NCBI GenBank assembly: GCA_013214705.1
Contig: JABSRZ010000011.1
Span: 1 to 64,000, forward strand
DNA: 64,000 nucleotides
Direction of reading: 5' to 3'
DNA from: Hyphomicrobiales bacterium
GTDB taxonomy: Bacteria; Pseudomonadota; Alphaproteobacteria; Rhizobiales; OSC116
Part shown: positions 6,897-16,226 of the stretch, one piece after another
Numbering within the stretch: the first letter of the stretch is position 1
How the letters are laid out: each line of letters starts with the position of its first letter
Translations under genes and position numbers: made by a program
Notes under the pieces: generated by a model
Told to the model about the DNA's origin: nothing
What the model saw: the letters and a program-made list of their open reading frames with translations, nothing else
Databases searched by the model: none

Positions 6897-8051
6897 TTAG
6901 TCTAAAGACATGCCCAACTCGTTCAAAATCTCATCATTATGCTGGCCTAATGTCGGCGGTGCATGACGCAATGTAAATGGCGCATCTGACATATGAACTG
7001 GTGACGCGATGACTTGGATGTCACCATGAAGTGGATGTTTGATGGTGGCAATCATCTCATTGACCGCCGTTTGCTCATTTTCTAAAGCTTCACCCAAAGA
7101 CCTAACCGGTGCGCAAAGCAGGTCTTGTTTTTCTAATTTTGCTATGGCTTGTTTGGTGGTCATCTTACCGAAATAACTTCTAAATTCGCCGTGCAAATAT
7201 TCTTTTACCTTGGTTTGGTCTTCAAGCAGCGGATATTTTATCGATAAATCTTCTGGATGCTCCATAGCGAGGCAAATATCTTGCAACGGATTTTGTTTGA
7301 ACGCACCAACAATGACGATTGCGCCATCTGTTGTATCAAACACACCGCTCAACGGCAGAGCCGCCCAGTTTAAAGTGGCATTTGTGGCCATTAAATTTGC
7401 GGCTTCCTGCATTTGCATAGCTAACATCGAGTCATATAAAGACACATCAACTCGCTGGCCAACGCCAGATTTAAAGCGCGCGATAATGGCGGCCATAACG
7501 CCTTGTACCAGATGCATACCGGCTGCATAATCGCAAAGTGCTGTGGGGTATATGGAACGTGGAATGCTGGCATCTGCCCGCTGCTCCATAACGCCGCTCA
7601 TCGCTTGTGCTAAAACATCCTGCCCACCTTTATGAGCATTGGGGCCAGTGGGGCCAAAACCGGTGCCTGAAGCAAATATTATACGTGGGTTGATGGCTTT
7701 TAAGGTTTCGTAAGAAAACCCCATGCGGCTCATGACGCCCGGCCTAAAATTACTCACCACCACATCGGCGGTTTTGGCCAATTCGTATATAACTTTTTTG
7801 GCTGCATCGGTTCTGGTGTCTAAAGTCATGGATCGTTTGTTGCGGTTTAGGCTAAAGAATACCGGGTTGTTACGCGATAGCTCGCTATTGCCGCCAAAAA
7901 CATTGCGTGATAATTCGCCCACTTTTGGCCGTTCAATTTTAATGACATCGGCACCGAAATCTGCCAACATCTGGGTTGCACATGGGCCTAACATGACTTG
8001 TGAAAAATCGATTATTTTAATGCCATCTAGTGGCAGGCTATTGTTAGACAT
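6897..8051 (-). CDS. Family III CoA-transferase (CaiB/BaiF/Frc)
   Basis: A 384-residue family III CoA-transferase, the normal length. The N-terminal GIKIIDFSQVMLGPCATQML and the IKIERP segment are diagnostic. Asp174 in ALCDYAAGMH matches the aspartate that forms the acyl anhydride in formyl-CoA transferase. The fold is a knotted dimer. It moves CoA from a donor thioester to a carboxylic acid without ATP. It lies 35 bases after the FAD oxidoreductase gene and 20 before the crotonase gene in one operon, so it probably activates the acid made in the first steps. The acid cannot be named from sequence. Confidence 0.88.
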   Translation of the reverse strand: MSNNSLPLDGIKIIDFSQVMLGPCATQMLADFGADVIKIERPKVGELSRNVFGGNSELSRNNPVFFSLNRNKRSMTLDTRTDAAKKVIYELAKTADVVVSNFRPGVMSRMGFSYETLKAINPRIIFASGTGFGPTGPNAHKGGQDVLAQAMSGVMEQRADASIPRSIYPTALCDYAAGMHLVQGVMAAIIARFKSGVGQRVDVSLYDSMLAMQMQEAANLMATNATLNWAALPLSGVFDTTDGAIVIVGAFKQNPLQDICLAMEHPEDLSIKYPLLEDQTKVKEYLHGEFRSYFGKMTTKQAIAKLEKQDLLCAPVRSLGEALENEQTAVNEMIATIKHPLHGDIQVIASPVHMSDAPFTLRHAPPTLGQHNDEILNELGMSLD

Positions 8052-8086
8052 GTCTATTCTTTCTTTTATTTGTCTGTGCTAGCAGG

Positions 8087-9427
8087 TTATGAAGCATTTT
8101 CTGATGGTTTATCACCCGGGTCTGCATTTTGTGCGCGCATTTGCTTCTGAATGTCTTTGGCGGCCACATCTCTAAAGGCGGTATTCTGGTTTAGTGCCAA
8201 CGCCGCTGCCACACCCGCTGCTTGGCCTTGAACCATGCATGGTGGTATTTCACGCGATATTTTTTGAGCTTCGGACTCGGCAGAATAATGCCGACCCGCG
8301 ACGATTAAATTATCAACGCCTTTGGGCAATAATGCGCGGTATGGGGTGTAATAATCGCGCCCACGGCATACGGTATCTTCGAAATGGCGGCGGCTGGTGA
8401 CATCTTTTTTGGTCACTACATATTCACCGACCAATTGACGGGTTTGACGAACGCCAACTTGCTCGGCGGCGCCCAACATATGACATTTTTCGAACCCTGG
8501 CATATTGGCTTTGACAAATTCATATAGCGCCCACATTCTAGCGCGGCCATCAAATTCGGCAGCGGTATTGTCTTCGACAGAAATGCCGTCATAACCAGTC
8601 ATATGCGGGCAATTGCACCAAACGATGCCTGGAATGGGGGTTTTTAACCACCATAAATCCCACGCGCCACCAATGATACGCCGCGCTTGGCGATCTATTT
8701 TACGGTATTCATCCGGACATTCATATTGGAACTTCTCGACGGTGTCGGTATCGACATTGCTTAACCTAAATACCGTTGTAACAATATATTGGCCTATGGA
8801 ATGTTCTGCACCGGCCGCAATGGCTAGGTCTAAATCGCCAGATGCGTCAATGAAGGAGTCGCCCAAAATGGCTTCGCGGCCAGTTTTGGTTTGGACGATT
8901 ATGCCTTTAACTTTGCCGTCTTCGACAATCGTGTCTGAAAACCAACTGTGCAAGCGCAAGTTAACCTTGGCTTCTTTGACCAATTTTAGCGACACACGTT
9001 TCCATGCATCTGGGTCAAATGCCACCGCATAAGTGATGGGCATAGGTTCGAGTTTCGAATGAAAATCATGGCAGCCCCAACGTGACCATTTGCGCCACAT
9101 TTCTTGGCTTTGAATGCGGTCCTCGCTGGGTGGATATACTGCGCCATTTTCCATTTTCATGGTTTCGACAAATTCATCAACAATGCCGGTGACGGTTATT
9201 TCGCTGCCGTTGGTCATATCATCTAAAACCAGAACCATGCCGCCAGATGCCATGCCGCCAAGATGGTGATAGCGCTCGATAAGGGTAACGGAGCAACCGT
9301 TACGAGCTGCGGAAACCGCTGCGGTTACACCCGCCGCACCGCCACCAACCACGACCACATCACTTTTGGCCACAACTGGCACATTTTGCTTTTCTAAAGT
9401 CAGTGACATATTTTTAAATGTAGACAT
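8087..9427 (-). CDS. FAD-dependent oxidoreductase (FAD_oxidored family)
   Basis: A 446-residue flavoprotein with an N-terminal dinucleotide-binding motif VVVVGGGAAGVTAA (24-37), an acid-ended second strand (TLIER) and HHLGGMASGGMV, the pattern of the FAD_oxidored group. A second FAD segment near the C-terminus reads GVDNLIVAGRHYSAESEA. The ATG at 9427 is used because GGAGAG lies four bases before it; an upstream ATG in frame at 9448 lacks this. There is no signal peptide, so the protein is cytoplasmic. It follows the ABC permease gene by 68 bases and is the first enzyme gene of the operon, so it may oxidise the imported compound. The substrate is unknown. Confidence 0.8.
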   Translation of the reverse strand: MSTFKNMSLTLEKQNVPVVAKSDVVVVGGGAAGVTAAVSAARNGCSVTLIERYHHLGGMASGGMVLVLDDMTNGSEITVTGIVDEFVETMKMENGAVYPPSEDRIQSQEMWRKWSRWGCHDFHSKLEPMPITYAVAFDPDAWKRVSLKLVKEAKVNLRLHSWFSDTIVEDGKVKGIIVQTKTGREAILGDSFIDASGDLDLAIAAGAEHSIGQYIVTTVFRLSNVDTDTVEKFQYECPDEYRKIDRQARRIIGGAWDLWWLKTPIPGIVWCNCPHMTGYDGISVEDNTAAEFDGRARMWALYEFVKANMPGFEKCHMLGAAEQVGVRQTRQLVGEYVVTKKDVTSRRHFEDTVCRGRDYYTPYRALLPKGVDNLIVAGRHYSAESEAQKISREIPPCMVQGQAAGVAAALALNQNTAFRDVAAKDIQKQMRAQNADPGDKPSENAS

Positions 9428-9495
9428 AATTCTCTCCGTTACTGCCAAGTTAAACTGGGCATTTCAATATTTCTAACTTAGTTGGTTTACATTTT

Positions 9496-10260
9496 TTAAA
9501 CCGAATGCTCAGGTTTCCATTTAATGATAAGCCGTTCGGCAACACTTACAGAAATAAACAATATGACCGCTAACCCAGATGACACAATGACTGTGGCGTA
9601 TAACAGTGGCGATCTAAAATTAAACGTGGCTTCGATAATTAACGACCCTAAGCCAATATCTGCGCCAACCCATTCGCCAACAATCGCACCGATAACACAG
9701 GTTGTAGAGGCGATTTTTAAGGCCGAAAACAAGAAGGGTAGGGATGATTGCAAACGAATTTTCCAAAAGAATTCGGGTTTTGTTGCTGACAATATACGAC
9801 CAAGCTCTATCATCTGCCCGCTGACAGATTCTAAACCACGCACCATATTCACCAATGTGGGGAAAAAGCATATTAGCGCAGCAATGATAACCTTGGTTTC
9901 AATGCCGTTGCCAAATATCAACACTAAAACTGGCGCAACCGCCAAAATAGGGATGGTGTTGACAAATACCGCGATGGGGAAGAAGGCTTTTTCGACCATT
10001 TTATTGTGAACAAACGCGATGGCCAAGGTGATGGCAATAAAGTTACCAACCACAAAACCGGCTAGGCTCTCGAACAAAGTTGGTAGAAAATTGCGCCACA
10101 ACGTGTCTCGTTCCTCGACCAAAGTGGCAAAAACTGAACTTGGTGCGGGGGCAATATATTCAGGAACCCCAAATATTTGAATTCCTAATTCCCAGATGAC
10201 AAAAATCATTGAAGTGGTGAATAATGGCAACCAGTTTTTTTTGAAAAATTTTATAAACAT
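9496..10260 (-). CDS. ABC transporter permease, NitT/TauT (SsuC-like) type
   Basis: A 254-residue membrane protein with about six hydrophobic segments and the permease coupling motif region (GRILSATKPEFFWKIRLQSS followed by LPFLFSALKIAS). This is the BPD_transp_1 domain of the nitrate/sulfonate/taurine class. Its start overlaps the stop of the ATPase gene by one base (TAATG), indicating translational coupling. With the ATPase at 10260 and the binding protein at 11074 it forms a complete importer in the inner membrane. This class imports sulfonates, nitrate, pyrimidine precursors, aromatic acids and others, so the substrate cannot be read from the permease. Confidence 0.88.
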   Translation of the reverse strand: MFIKFFKKNWLPLFTTSMIFVIWELGIQIFGVPEYIAPAPSSVFATLVEERDTLWRNFLPTLFESLAGFVVGNFIAITLAIAFVHNKMVEKAFFPIAVFVNTIPILAVAPVLVLIFGNGIETKVIIAALICFFPTLVNMVRGLESVSGQMIELGRILSATKPEFFWKIRLQSSLPFLFSALKIASTTCVIGAIVGEWVGADIGLGSLIIEATFNFRSPLLYATVIVSSGLAVILFISVSVAERLIIKWKPEHSV

Positions 10261-11069
10261 TAGCAGGTCTCCAAAACTTCTCTCAGATATCGAGAAATTT
10301 TATTAAACTCTTGAGTTTCACGTATTGGCAATTCGCGCGGATAAGGTAAATCTATGTCAATAAGCTCGCGTACGCGCCCGGGATTAGCTTCTAGCATTAA
10401 AACTTTTTGACCTAAGAAAATGGCTTCTGGAATAGAATGAGTGACAAATAATATGGTGGTTTTTGTTTCTTGCCAAATTTTGAGGATTTGCTCGTTCAGC
10501 CGGTCTCGAGTGATCTCGTCCAACGCGCCAAATGGTTCATCCATCAGCAATAGGCGTGGTTTGCATATTAACGCTCTGGCGATGGCAACTCGTTGTTTCA
10601 TGCCGCCAGATAATTCGTGTGGCAAGGCGTTTTCTCGGCCTTTTAAACCGACTAATTCTAATAGTTCCTCGGCTGATTTTTCGCTTTTGGCTTTTGGCCT
10701 TTTATGGGCGTGTTTCGCGCCAATTTCTAACGGCAAGCGTACGTTTTCGATGGCTGTGCGCCACGGTAGCAGCGTTGAATCTTGAAATACAAATGCGAAT
10801 TCTCGCGCCAGACGTGCTGCGGCAACGTGCTGGCCAAATACATTAACTTCACCATCTGCAATCGGCACTAAATCTGAAACCAGACGCAATAAGGTGGATT
10901 TTCCACACCCGGAAGGCCCTAGTATGGTGATAAATGCGCCAGCTTCAACTTCAAGATCGATATTTTCTAGAGCGGTTAAATCACCAAAACGCACCTGAGC
11001 GTTTTTTAAACTAACAGCAGGGGCAGAAGCCCCTCCTGTTTTATTCATATCATGTGTGACATTAGTCAT
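10260..11069 (-). CDS. ABC transporter ATP-binding protein, NitT/TauT (SsuB-like) type
   Basis: A 269-residue ATPase. Walker A is GPSGCGKST, the signature is LSGGMKQR and Walker B is LLLMDEPFGALDE, followed by the switch histidine in FVTHSI. GALDE and the total length are typical of the sulfonate/taurine class. The ATG at 11069 lies just past the stop of the binding-protein gene (11074). An upstream ATG at 11096 would overlap that gene by 23 bases and lacks a ribosome-binding site. The first codons contain a perfect 6-bp hairpin (11019-11034), and its GGAGGGG is unusual inside a coding start. It works with the permease at 9496. Confidence 0.9.
   Translation of the reverse strand: MTNVTHDMNKTGGASAPAVSLKNAQVRFGDLTALENIDLEVEAGAFITILGPSGCGKSTLLRLVSDLVPIADGEVNVFGQHVAAARLAREFAFVFQDSTLLPWRTAIENVRLPLEIGAKHAHKRPKAKSEKSAEELLELVGLKGRENALPHELSGGMKQRVAIARALICKPRLLLMDEPFGALDEITRDRLNEQILKIWQETKTTILFVTHSIPEAIFLGQKVLMLEANPGRVRELIDIDLPYPRELPIRETQEFNKISRYLREVLETC
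11019..11034 (-). promoter_or_regulatory. Small hairpin inside the start of the ATPase gene
   Basis: AGGGGC and GCCCCT form a perfect 6-bp stem with an AGAA (minus strand TTCT) tetraloop, about 40 bases after the binding-protein stop. It could lower read-through or expression of the transporter ATPase relative to the binding protein. There is no U-tract, so it is not an intrinsic terminator. Confidence 0.3.
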
Positions 11070-11073
11070 ATTA

Positions 11074-12114
11074 TTATCCAATTTTTGGACGGTCATTTGC
11101 GGTGGCTTCTAAAATTGACAAAGTCATAACATCATCAACGGTCGGCGTGCTTTTCTTGAACTGACCCAACTCGGAATAGGTATTGATTTGAGTTTCCCAA
11201 TTTTCTCTGGACATTGTGCCCCAGCCATTTTGCTTGGTTTCATTGTTAAATACATAACTTAAAATCAGCGGAACAGCTTCTTTTTCAGAGGCAAGATCCA
11301 TATTAGGATAACGTTCTACCAACAGCTCTGCGGCTTTATCTGGGTTTGCATGAACCCATGCCCAACCTTTTGATGTTGCGCGAACAAAGGCTTCAAATTG
11401 AGCTCCGTTATTTGCCAAATTATCATCAGTTGTGTAATATGGGTTAGCATAAAGTTGCACACCCGCGTCCCAAAGGCGCATGTCATTACGTTGATCGCCT
11501 AATATTTTTAGGGCGTTAATGTTAGACTGCCAACCGGTAACTGCATCCACTTGACCTGTCATCAATGGTGCCATGTCGCCACCCATAACAATAATTTCAA
11601 CATCGGCTTCGTTAATTTGATGTTTAGCTAGCAAAGCGCGCAATAAGATTTTGGCTGTGCCTTGGGTGCCGATTTTTTTGCCAATCATATCTTCTGGGGT
11701 GTTGATAGGGTTGCTTTTCAATGAGAAATAGGTGAATGGATGTTGTTGGTAACCAGTGGCGAAACATTTAATTGGAATGCCCGCTGCCCGTGCCAACATA
11801 AGTGAGGGGCTTGATGAAAGTTGGCCAACATTTGCGCGGCTAGAAGCTACAGATGCGACACCATCAACATTTGGGCCACCAGGGGTGATGTTTAATGTTA
11901 AGCCTTCGGCTTTATAATATCCTAGCGAGTCGGCTGCGACTTCGCCCAGTTGGCCGTTTGAAGCCAACCAACCAAGTTGCATATTGATTTCAAATTCGCC
12001 AGCGGCTGCGGCTTCGGTAATACCAATCATGGTGCCACTAACGGCAACGCCCGCAACACCCATGCCCTTAAGCACCTGGCGGCGGTTTGTTGAAATATCT
12101 AGTGATTTCTTCAT
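11074..12114 (-). CDS. ABC substrate-binding protein, NitT/TauT (NMT1/SsuA-like), Tat signal
   Basis: A 346-residue periplasmic binding protein. The start at 12114 follows GGGAG with good spacing; the frame extends 37 codons further up without support. The N-terminus has a twin-arginine signal, NRRQVLKGMGVAGVAVSGTM, with a likely cut near AAAAGEF, so export folded through Tat is expected. The mature part has the NMT1-type pattern: LGWLASNGQLG, then GPNVDGVASVASSRANVGQ and the hinge region IGTQGTAK. It is the first gene of the operon and lies divergent from a LysR regulator at 12272. The ligand is unknown; the family includes binders of sulfonates, thiamine precursors and aromatic acids. Confidence 0.87.
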   Translation of the reverse strand: MKKSLDISTNRRQVLKGMGVAGVAVSGTMIGITEAAAAGEFEINMQLGWLASNGQLGEVAADSLGYYKAEGLTLNITPGGPNVDGVASVASSRANVGQLSSSPSLMLARAAGIPIKCFATGYQQHPFTYFSLKSNPINTPEDMIGKKIGTQGTAKILLRALLAKHQINEADVEIIVMGGDMAPLMTGQVDAVTGWQSNINALKILGDQRNDMRLWDAGVQLYANPYYTTDDNLANNGAQFEAFVRATSKGWAWVHANPDKAAELLVERYPNMDLASEKEAVPLILSYVFNNETKQNGWGTMSRENWETQINTYSELGQFKKSTPTVDDVMTLSILEATANDRPKIG

Positions 12115-12271
12115 TCTAATCTCCCTTTTTAATGATGCCCAATGAAATATCCGGCGGCTACTCAATTTAACTATCTTGATGTTATACGCAGATAAGTGTG
12201 TATAATAAGAACTATATTTCGCCAATGGCGATGCCTTTTGGGCATCACCTAAAACCTATATTGGAAATCAT
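12115..12271. promoter_or_regulatory. Divergent promoter region between the operon and its LysR regulator
   Basis: This 157-base gap separates two divergent genes. It contains an inverted repeat TTATAC-N12-GTATAA (12182-12205), overlapping a TATAAT at 12201-12206 oriented towards the LysR gene. A second inverted repeat GATGCC-TTTTG-GGCATC lies at 12230-12246. LysR proteins usually bind such dyads in a shared divergent promoter. The assignment rests on position and symmetry only. Confidence 0.45.
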
Positions 12272-13174
12272 ATGCACAATCCATTATTGCAATATTTAGA
12301 CGAAGTGGCAAATCAAGGTTCGATTCGAAAAGCTGCAAAAATATTGAATATTTCGTCATCTGCGGTCAATAGGCAGATATTAAAGCTGGAGTTAGAATTT
12401 GGCAGTAAATTATTTAACCGCACACCGCATGGCGTGGAATTAACCGAGGCAGGTCGACTGGTGGTAGAGCATTGCCGCAACACTATATACGATTTTAACA
12501 ATGTCCGCGCGGCGATTGATGACATTAAAAATTTAAGGTCGGGGCATATTGCAATTTCAACATTAGACTCGCTCACTTTTGATTTTTTGCCACATGTTCT
12601 AGGCCAGTTTGCCAAGGAATACCCATCGGTTTCTTACACCGTAAAAATTGTTGGTATAGATGAAGCCATGGAAGACGTGGCCAGCGGGGAAGCCGATATA
12701 GGCATTGGTTTTTCGCGTAACCCCCACCCAGATATCAGAATAGTTGCAGAAAAGCCTTCGCCGTTTGGCGTCATTGTGCCGACAAAGCATCCGTTGGCCA
12801 ACAGACCCTTTATCCGTATGTCCGATTGTGAACCTTTTCCACTGGTTCGTACCATTGACGCCCGCGGCCATACCTCCATAATCGATCAAGAATTATCCAG
12901 TGAATTGTCATCTATCTCCACAATATTTTATACCAATTCTGTGTTAATGGCCAAACGGGCAATTAATGAGAAAATCGGCATTGGTCTTTATACAAAAATT
13001 GGCTTTATGAAAGACATTCGTGAGAAAAAACTGGTTTTTGTTCCTTTGGCCGAAAGCGAACTTAAAAATTATAAAATATGCGCTTTTATTTCGGCTAAAA
13101 AACATCCGGATACACCTACTAGATTATTTTTGAATTTATTAGAGCGCAACTTACGCGAAGTTGACTTCACTTAA
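12272..13174 (+). CDS. LysR-family transcriptional regulator
   Basis: A 300-residue LysR regulator. The N-terminal winged helix (about 1-60) reads LDEVANQGSIRKAAKILNIS and continues SSAVNRQILKLELEFGSKLF, which is canonical. The rest is the two-lobed effector-binding domain, with DVASGEADIGIGFSRNP as the usual landmark. It is transcribed away from the ten-gene operon that starts at 12114, so it is the natural candidate for its regulator, with a catabolic intermediate as co-inducer. The effector is not predictable. It converges with the Na/Pi transporter gene 30 bases downstream, with no clear terminator between. Confidence 0.92.
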   Translation: MHNPLLQYLDEVANQGSIRKAAKILNISSSAVNRQILKLELEFGSKLFNRTPHGVELTEAGRLVVEHCRNTIYDFNNVRAAIDDIKNLRSGHIAISTLDSLTFDFLPHVLGQFAKEYPSVSYTVKIVGIDEAMEDVASGEADIGIGFSRNPHPDIRIVAEKPSPFGVIVPTKHPLANRPFIRMSDCEPFPLVRTIDARGHTSIIDQELSSELSSISTIFYTNSVLMAKRAINEKIGIGLYTKIGFMKDIREKKLVFVPLAESELKNYKICAFISAKKHPDTPTRLFLNLLERNLREVDFT

Positions 13175-13203
13175 GTTTGCCAAATGCAACTCATGCAGCA
13201 AGT

Positions 13204-14892
13204 TCAATCGCTGCTGTTAGATTGGGTTAAACGGCTGGCTTGAAGTTCGCCCGCTGCTTCTAACAACGGATAAGCTGAAGATGATAAATAGCTGTTGATG
13301 CGTTTAAGGTCACGTAAGATATCTAAATGAAATGCACTGGTTTCTAGCGATTTGATGTCGCCATCTTTTAATCTGGTTAAGTGCTGTAGCCGGTTTTCAT
13401 ATTCGGTTTGTCTGAACAATTCTTTACGCTTGATGAGTTCGCGGGCGCTGGCAATGTCTTGCTCCATAAACACTTTGACCGTCAATTGCAAAGTCACCTG
13501 AATATACTCATACATATTGGTAATTTCTAGCATTCCGGCAGCCGAGAAGCGTTTGTTCTGTTTGATTTTTTGACCAATTGTTTGCAAAGTATTTTTGTTT
13601 AACTCATTGCCTATATGAGTAAGGCTGGTGGTGAAGCTGATAATTTCCACCACGCGATTGCTCTGTTTGGTGTCGAGCTGTTGCTGGGTTAACTCGACCA
13701 AATAATCTTTTATAGCGCGAGATAAGTTAATGATGTCTTTGTCTATGGCTTTGGCGTCGCGACGTTTGATACCATCAAATTGTTTCAGTGCCTCAAATGA
13801 CAAGTTCAACATTTTCTCGACTCGGTCGATTAAATGTAGGGTTTCGCGCGCTGCAAGGTTAAGCGCTATTTCTGGCATCTCTAGCGCGGTGGGTTTTAAA
13901 TAATTGGGTTCAATATCTTTGGTTTTCTGGCCAGTGTCTTTTACCATCAATTGCAATAGTTTTGCCACCGGAGCGGTTAAACCGATAAACCCAATAAACA
14001 GTGCTAAGTTGAACATGATATGCACAAATACGGTGAATTCGACCAATGAACCTAGATTTATATATGCCATCATATCTGTCAAAGCTGGGCTGATGATGCT
14101 TTGCCCAGCCAGGCCTAATATTGCTGCTGTCACCCGAAATAGAAAATTGCCTAACACTATTTGTTTGGAGGTTGCCGCTTCTTTTAAATTCATGATCAAT
14201 GCTGGCAATGCGCCACCAACATTTACCCCCAATACAAGTGGATAAATCAGATCATTATTAATGATTCCGGCAGTTGAAAAACCAGCGATTAACAAAATAA
14301 CCGCAAGGCTAGAGTGGGTGAAATAGGTTAGGATGGCAGCGATGATGACGGCCAATACCGGTTCTGATTGTAAGGTTTGCAAGATAACCAGCAATAGATC
14401 GCTTGATTGCAGTTGTTGGGCGACAATTGACAATTGGGTGAGCGATAATAATATGAATCCCAGACCCAAAAATATCCGGCCAATCTGTTTGCCGTTGCCA
14501 AATTTTTTGTCATACATGTTGTGTAAAACATAGCCAATTAACAATAATAATGGCCATAACGCTTTGATATTAAGCGATAATAATTGAGCAATGATAGCCG
14601 CGCCAAAATCGGCACCCAGCATGATGGCAAGCCCGGTGGTTAAAGGTAATAATTGTGCCGAAGCAAAAGAGGTTGTTAACATGGCGACGGCGGTGGAGCT
14701 TTGTAAAACCAGCGCGGCAAAAAAGCCGGTAAAAGCCGCGACAAAACGGTTGGACAGATTTTTTGTTAAACCTTGGCGAAGCTGTGCACCATAGGCGCGC
14801 ATGAAACCGGTGCGCACCATGCGGGCGCCCCACAGCAGCAATGCAGCGCTACCGGGCAGATATATTAAAGTTTCAATTGCGGATAATTGCAT
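13204..14892 (-). CDS. Na+/phosphate cotransporter family protein with PhoU-like tail
   Basis: A 562-residue inner-membrane protein. The first 320 residues hold repeated Na_Pi_cotrans segments, with the QSSTA-type motif in FAALVLQSSTAVAMLTTSFA and a second copy near YFTHSSLAVILLIAG. The last 220 residues are helical and polar, like PhoU, which fits the bacterial NptA/YjbB class. Such proteins move phosphate and in bacteria can export excess phosphate. Its neighbours include two glycerol-phosphate-type flavoproteins and, further on, a metallophosphoesterase, so disposal of phosphate released by organophosphate use is a reasonable but unproven role. Confidence 0.88.
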   Translation of the reverse strand: MQLSAIETLIYLPGSAALLLWGARMVRTGFMRAYGAQLRQGLTKNLSNRFVAAFTGFFAALVLQSSTAVAMLTTSFASAQLLPLTTGLAIMLGADFGAAIIAQLLSLNIKALWPLLLLIGYVLHNMYDKKFGNGKQIGRIFLGLGFILLSLTQLSIVAQQLQSSDLLLVILQTLQSEPVLAVIIAAILTYFTHSSLAVILLIAGFSTAGIINNDLIYPLVLGVNVGGALPALIMNLKEAATSKQIVLGNFLFRVTAAILGLAGQSIISPALTDMMAYINLGSLVEFTVFVHIMFNLALFIGFIGLTAPVAKLLQLMVKDTGQKTKDIEPNYLKPTALEMPEIALNLAARETLHLIDRVEKMLNLSFEALKQFDGIKRRDAKAIDKDIINLSRAIKDYLVELTQQQLDTKQSNRVVEIISFTTSLTHIGNELNKNTLQTIGQKIKQNKRFSAAGMLEITNMYEYIQVTLQLTVKVFMEQDIASARELIKRKELFRQTEYENRLQHLTRLKDGDIKSLETSAFHLDILRDLKRINSYLSSSAYPLLEAAGELQASRLTQSNSSD

Positions 14893-14987
14893 TTGATTAT
14901 AGTCCCTCTAATGTGGGTGATATGTCGCCAAGACGATGGCCATATATATTGTGGCTAAATATAAACCCTAGAAAGGCGATAAGATAT

Positions 14988-16226
14988 TTAGCTGAAACAA
15001 ATTTCAATAGAAGTTTTATCATTTATATCAAAAGGATCAAGTCGAATATTTTTTAAAGTGATTCGGCGCGCCGGCATACAGCGGTGGCGTTTTTTGTAAA
15101 CCGTCTTGCCAGCGAATTTTACCGTCACCAATCCCCAATATATTTTTGAAACATGAAAGCAGATGTTGATGGTTTTTGAGGTTTCATTATCTAGTCTGAC
15201 CATGTTTGGGGTGGTCATTTTGATGTCAGAGCTATGCTCGATAGGTATAAATTCAGCCGAATTCACTGTGTTTTGAGCTAATTTATCAGCCAAGAAGCTG
15301 CCGAGTTTTAGGCCTTCCAAATAACATTGGTCGCCCATGTCAGCTGGGTGAACGGCGTTGCCAATGACGGTGACGTCACTATCAGAGGTCTGCCAATTTT
15401 CATCTATAAACGGAATGTCGGTTTGTGGGTTTAATAGCAAATGGCTAGCCACAGCCAAGCTGTTTTCGCCAACAAATTTACCACTGAATATGATGCCATC
15501 GCAGTTTAAAACCTGTTTCACGCCGGAATCCGACATAATGGAAACGGCTTTTAGCGTGTTGATGCTTTCTATATTGGTAATTTGACTATTGTAATAGATC
15601 GGAACGCGCAGAATTTTGGCCAATAACACTGCCGGGCGATAGGCGGTTATGCGGTGGTTTCGCTCTATCATGGCGACGGGTTTAATTTTGGCGCGCCACA
15701 ATGTCCAAATTGCCGAGAAGCTAACCAATTCTGTGCCCACCACCACGGCTTGGTTAAAAGGCCGAGCGCCAAAACTGTATATAAATTGTTGCAATGCGGC
15801 GGTTGATACGATGCCACGGGGCCGCATGCCAGAAACCAGCCGAGCGTGGCGCGTGCTTTCTCTTGCGCCGGTGGCCAGAATAATGTGTTTGGCCTTAACT
15901 GTTTGCAAACCTTGTGCGGTTGCAACCTCGAAAGTCGAATCCTGTTTGATGGCGATCACGCTAATATTGGTTCTGATGGTCACATTTTTGCATCGTGCTA
16001 ATATTTTTTTAATGAAAGCTGGGCCGGTCATCGGGCGTTTAAAAGCCACCAAACCAAAAGTTAAATGTTTGGTGTGGCGGGGTATGCCGCCTATATGCTC
16101 TTCGCGTTCAAATATAGTGATGTTTTTTACGCCGCGCTCTGCCAAAGCGGTGGCCGCGCCAATGCCGGCGGGGCCAGAGCCAATGATGGCAACATCACAA
16201 TTAAAATCAGAATCAAAATCAGTCAT
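14988..16226 (-). CDS. NAD(P)/FAD-dependent oxidoreductase, GlpB-like partner
   Basis: A 412-residue flavoprotein. The first FAD motif is VAIIGSGPAGIGAATALAER (13-32), a second dinucleotide segment is NQAVVVGTELVSF, and an ATGARES motif lies between. The start at 16226 is chosen because GGAGG lies five bases before it. That gives an 8-base overlap with the preceding GlpA-like gene and suggests coupled translation of a complex. Two-flavoprotein sets of this kind occur as GlpA/GlpB-type glycerol-3-phosphate dehydrogenases and in opine or HcnBC-type amine oxidases. The C-terminal 70 residues are basic and match nothing I know. The exact substrate is open. Confidence 0.8.
   Translation of the reverse strand: MTDFDSDFNCDVAIIGSGPAGIGAATALAERGVKNITIFEREEHIGGIPRHTKHLTFGLVAFKRPMTGPAFIKKILARCKNVTIRTNISVIAIKQDSTFEVATAQGLQTVKAKHIILATGARESTRHARLVSGMRPRGIVSTAALQQFIYSFGARPFNQAVVVGTELVSFSAIWTLWRAKIKPVAMIERNHRITAYRPAVLLAKILRVPIYYNSQITNIESINTLKAVSIMSDSGVKQVLNCDGIIFSGKFVGENSLAVASHLLLNPQTDIPFIDENWQTSDSDVTVIGNAVHPADMGDQCYLEGLKLGSFLADKLAQNTVNSAEFIPIEHSSDIKMTTPNMVRLDNETSKTINICFHVSKIYWGLVTVKFAGKTVYKKRHRCMPARRITLKNIRLDPFDINDKTSIEICFS

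Noticed and set aside
6100-8051. Carnitine pathway from the CaiB- and CaiD-like genes
   Set aside because: CaiT, CaiA, CaiC and CaiE are absent and the transporter class is wrong. Only the family names agree.
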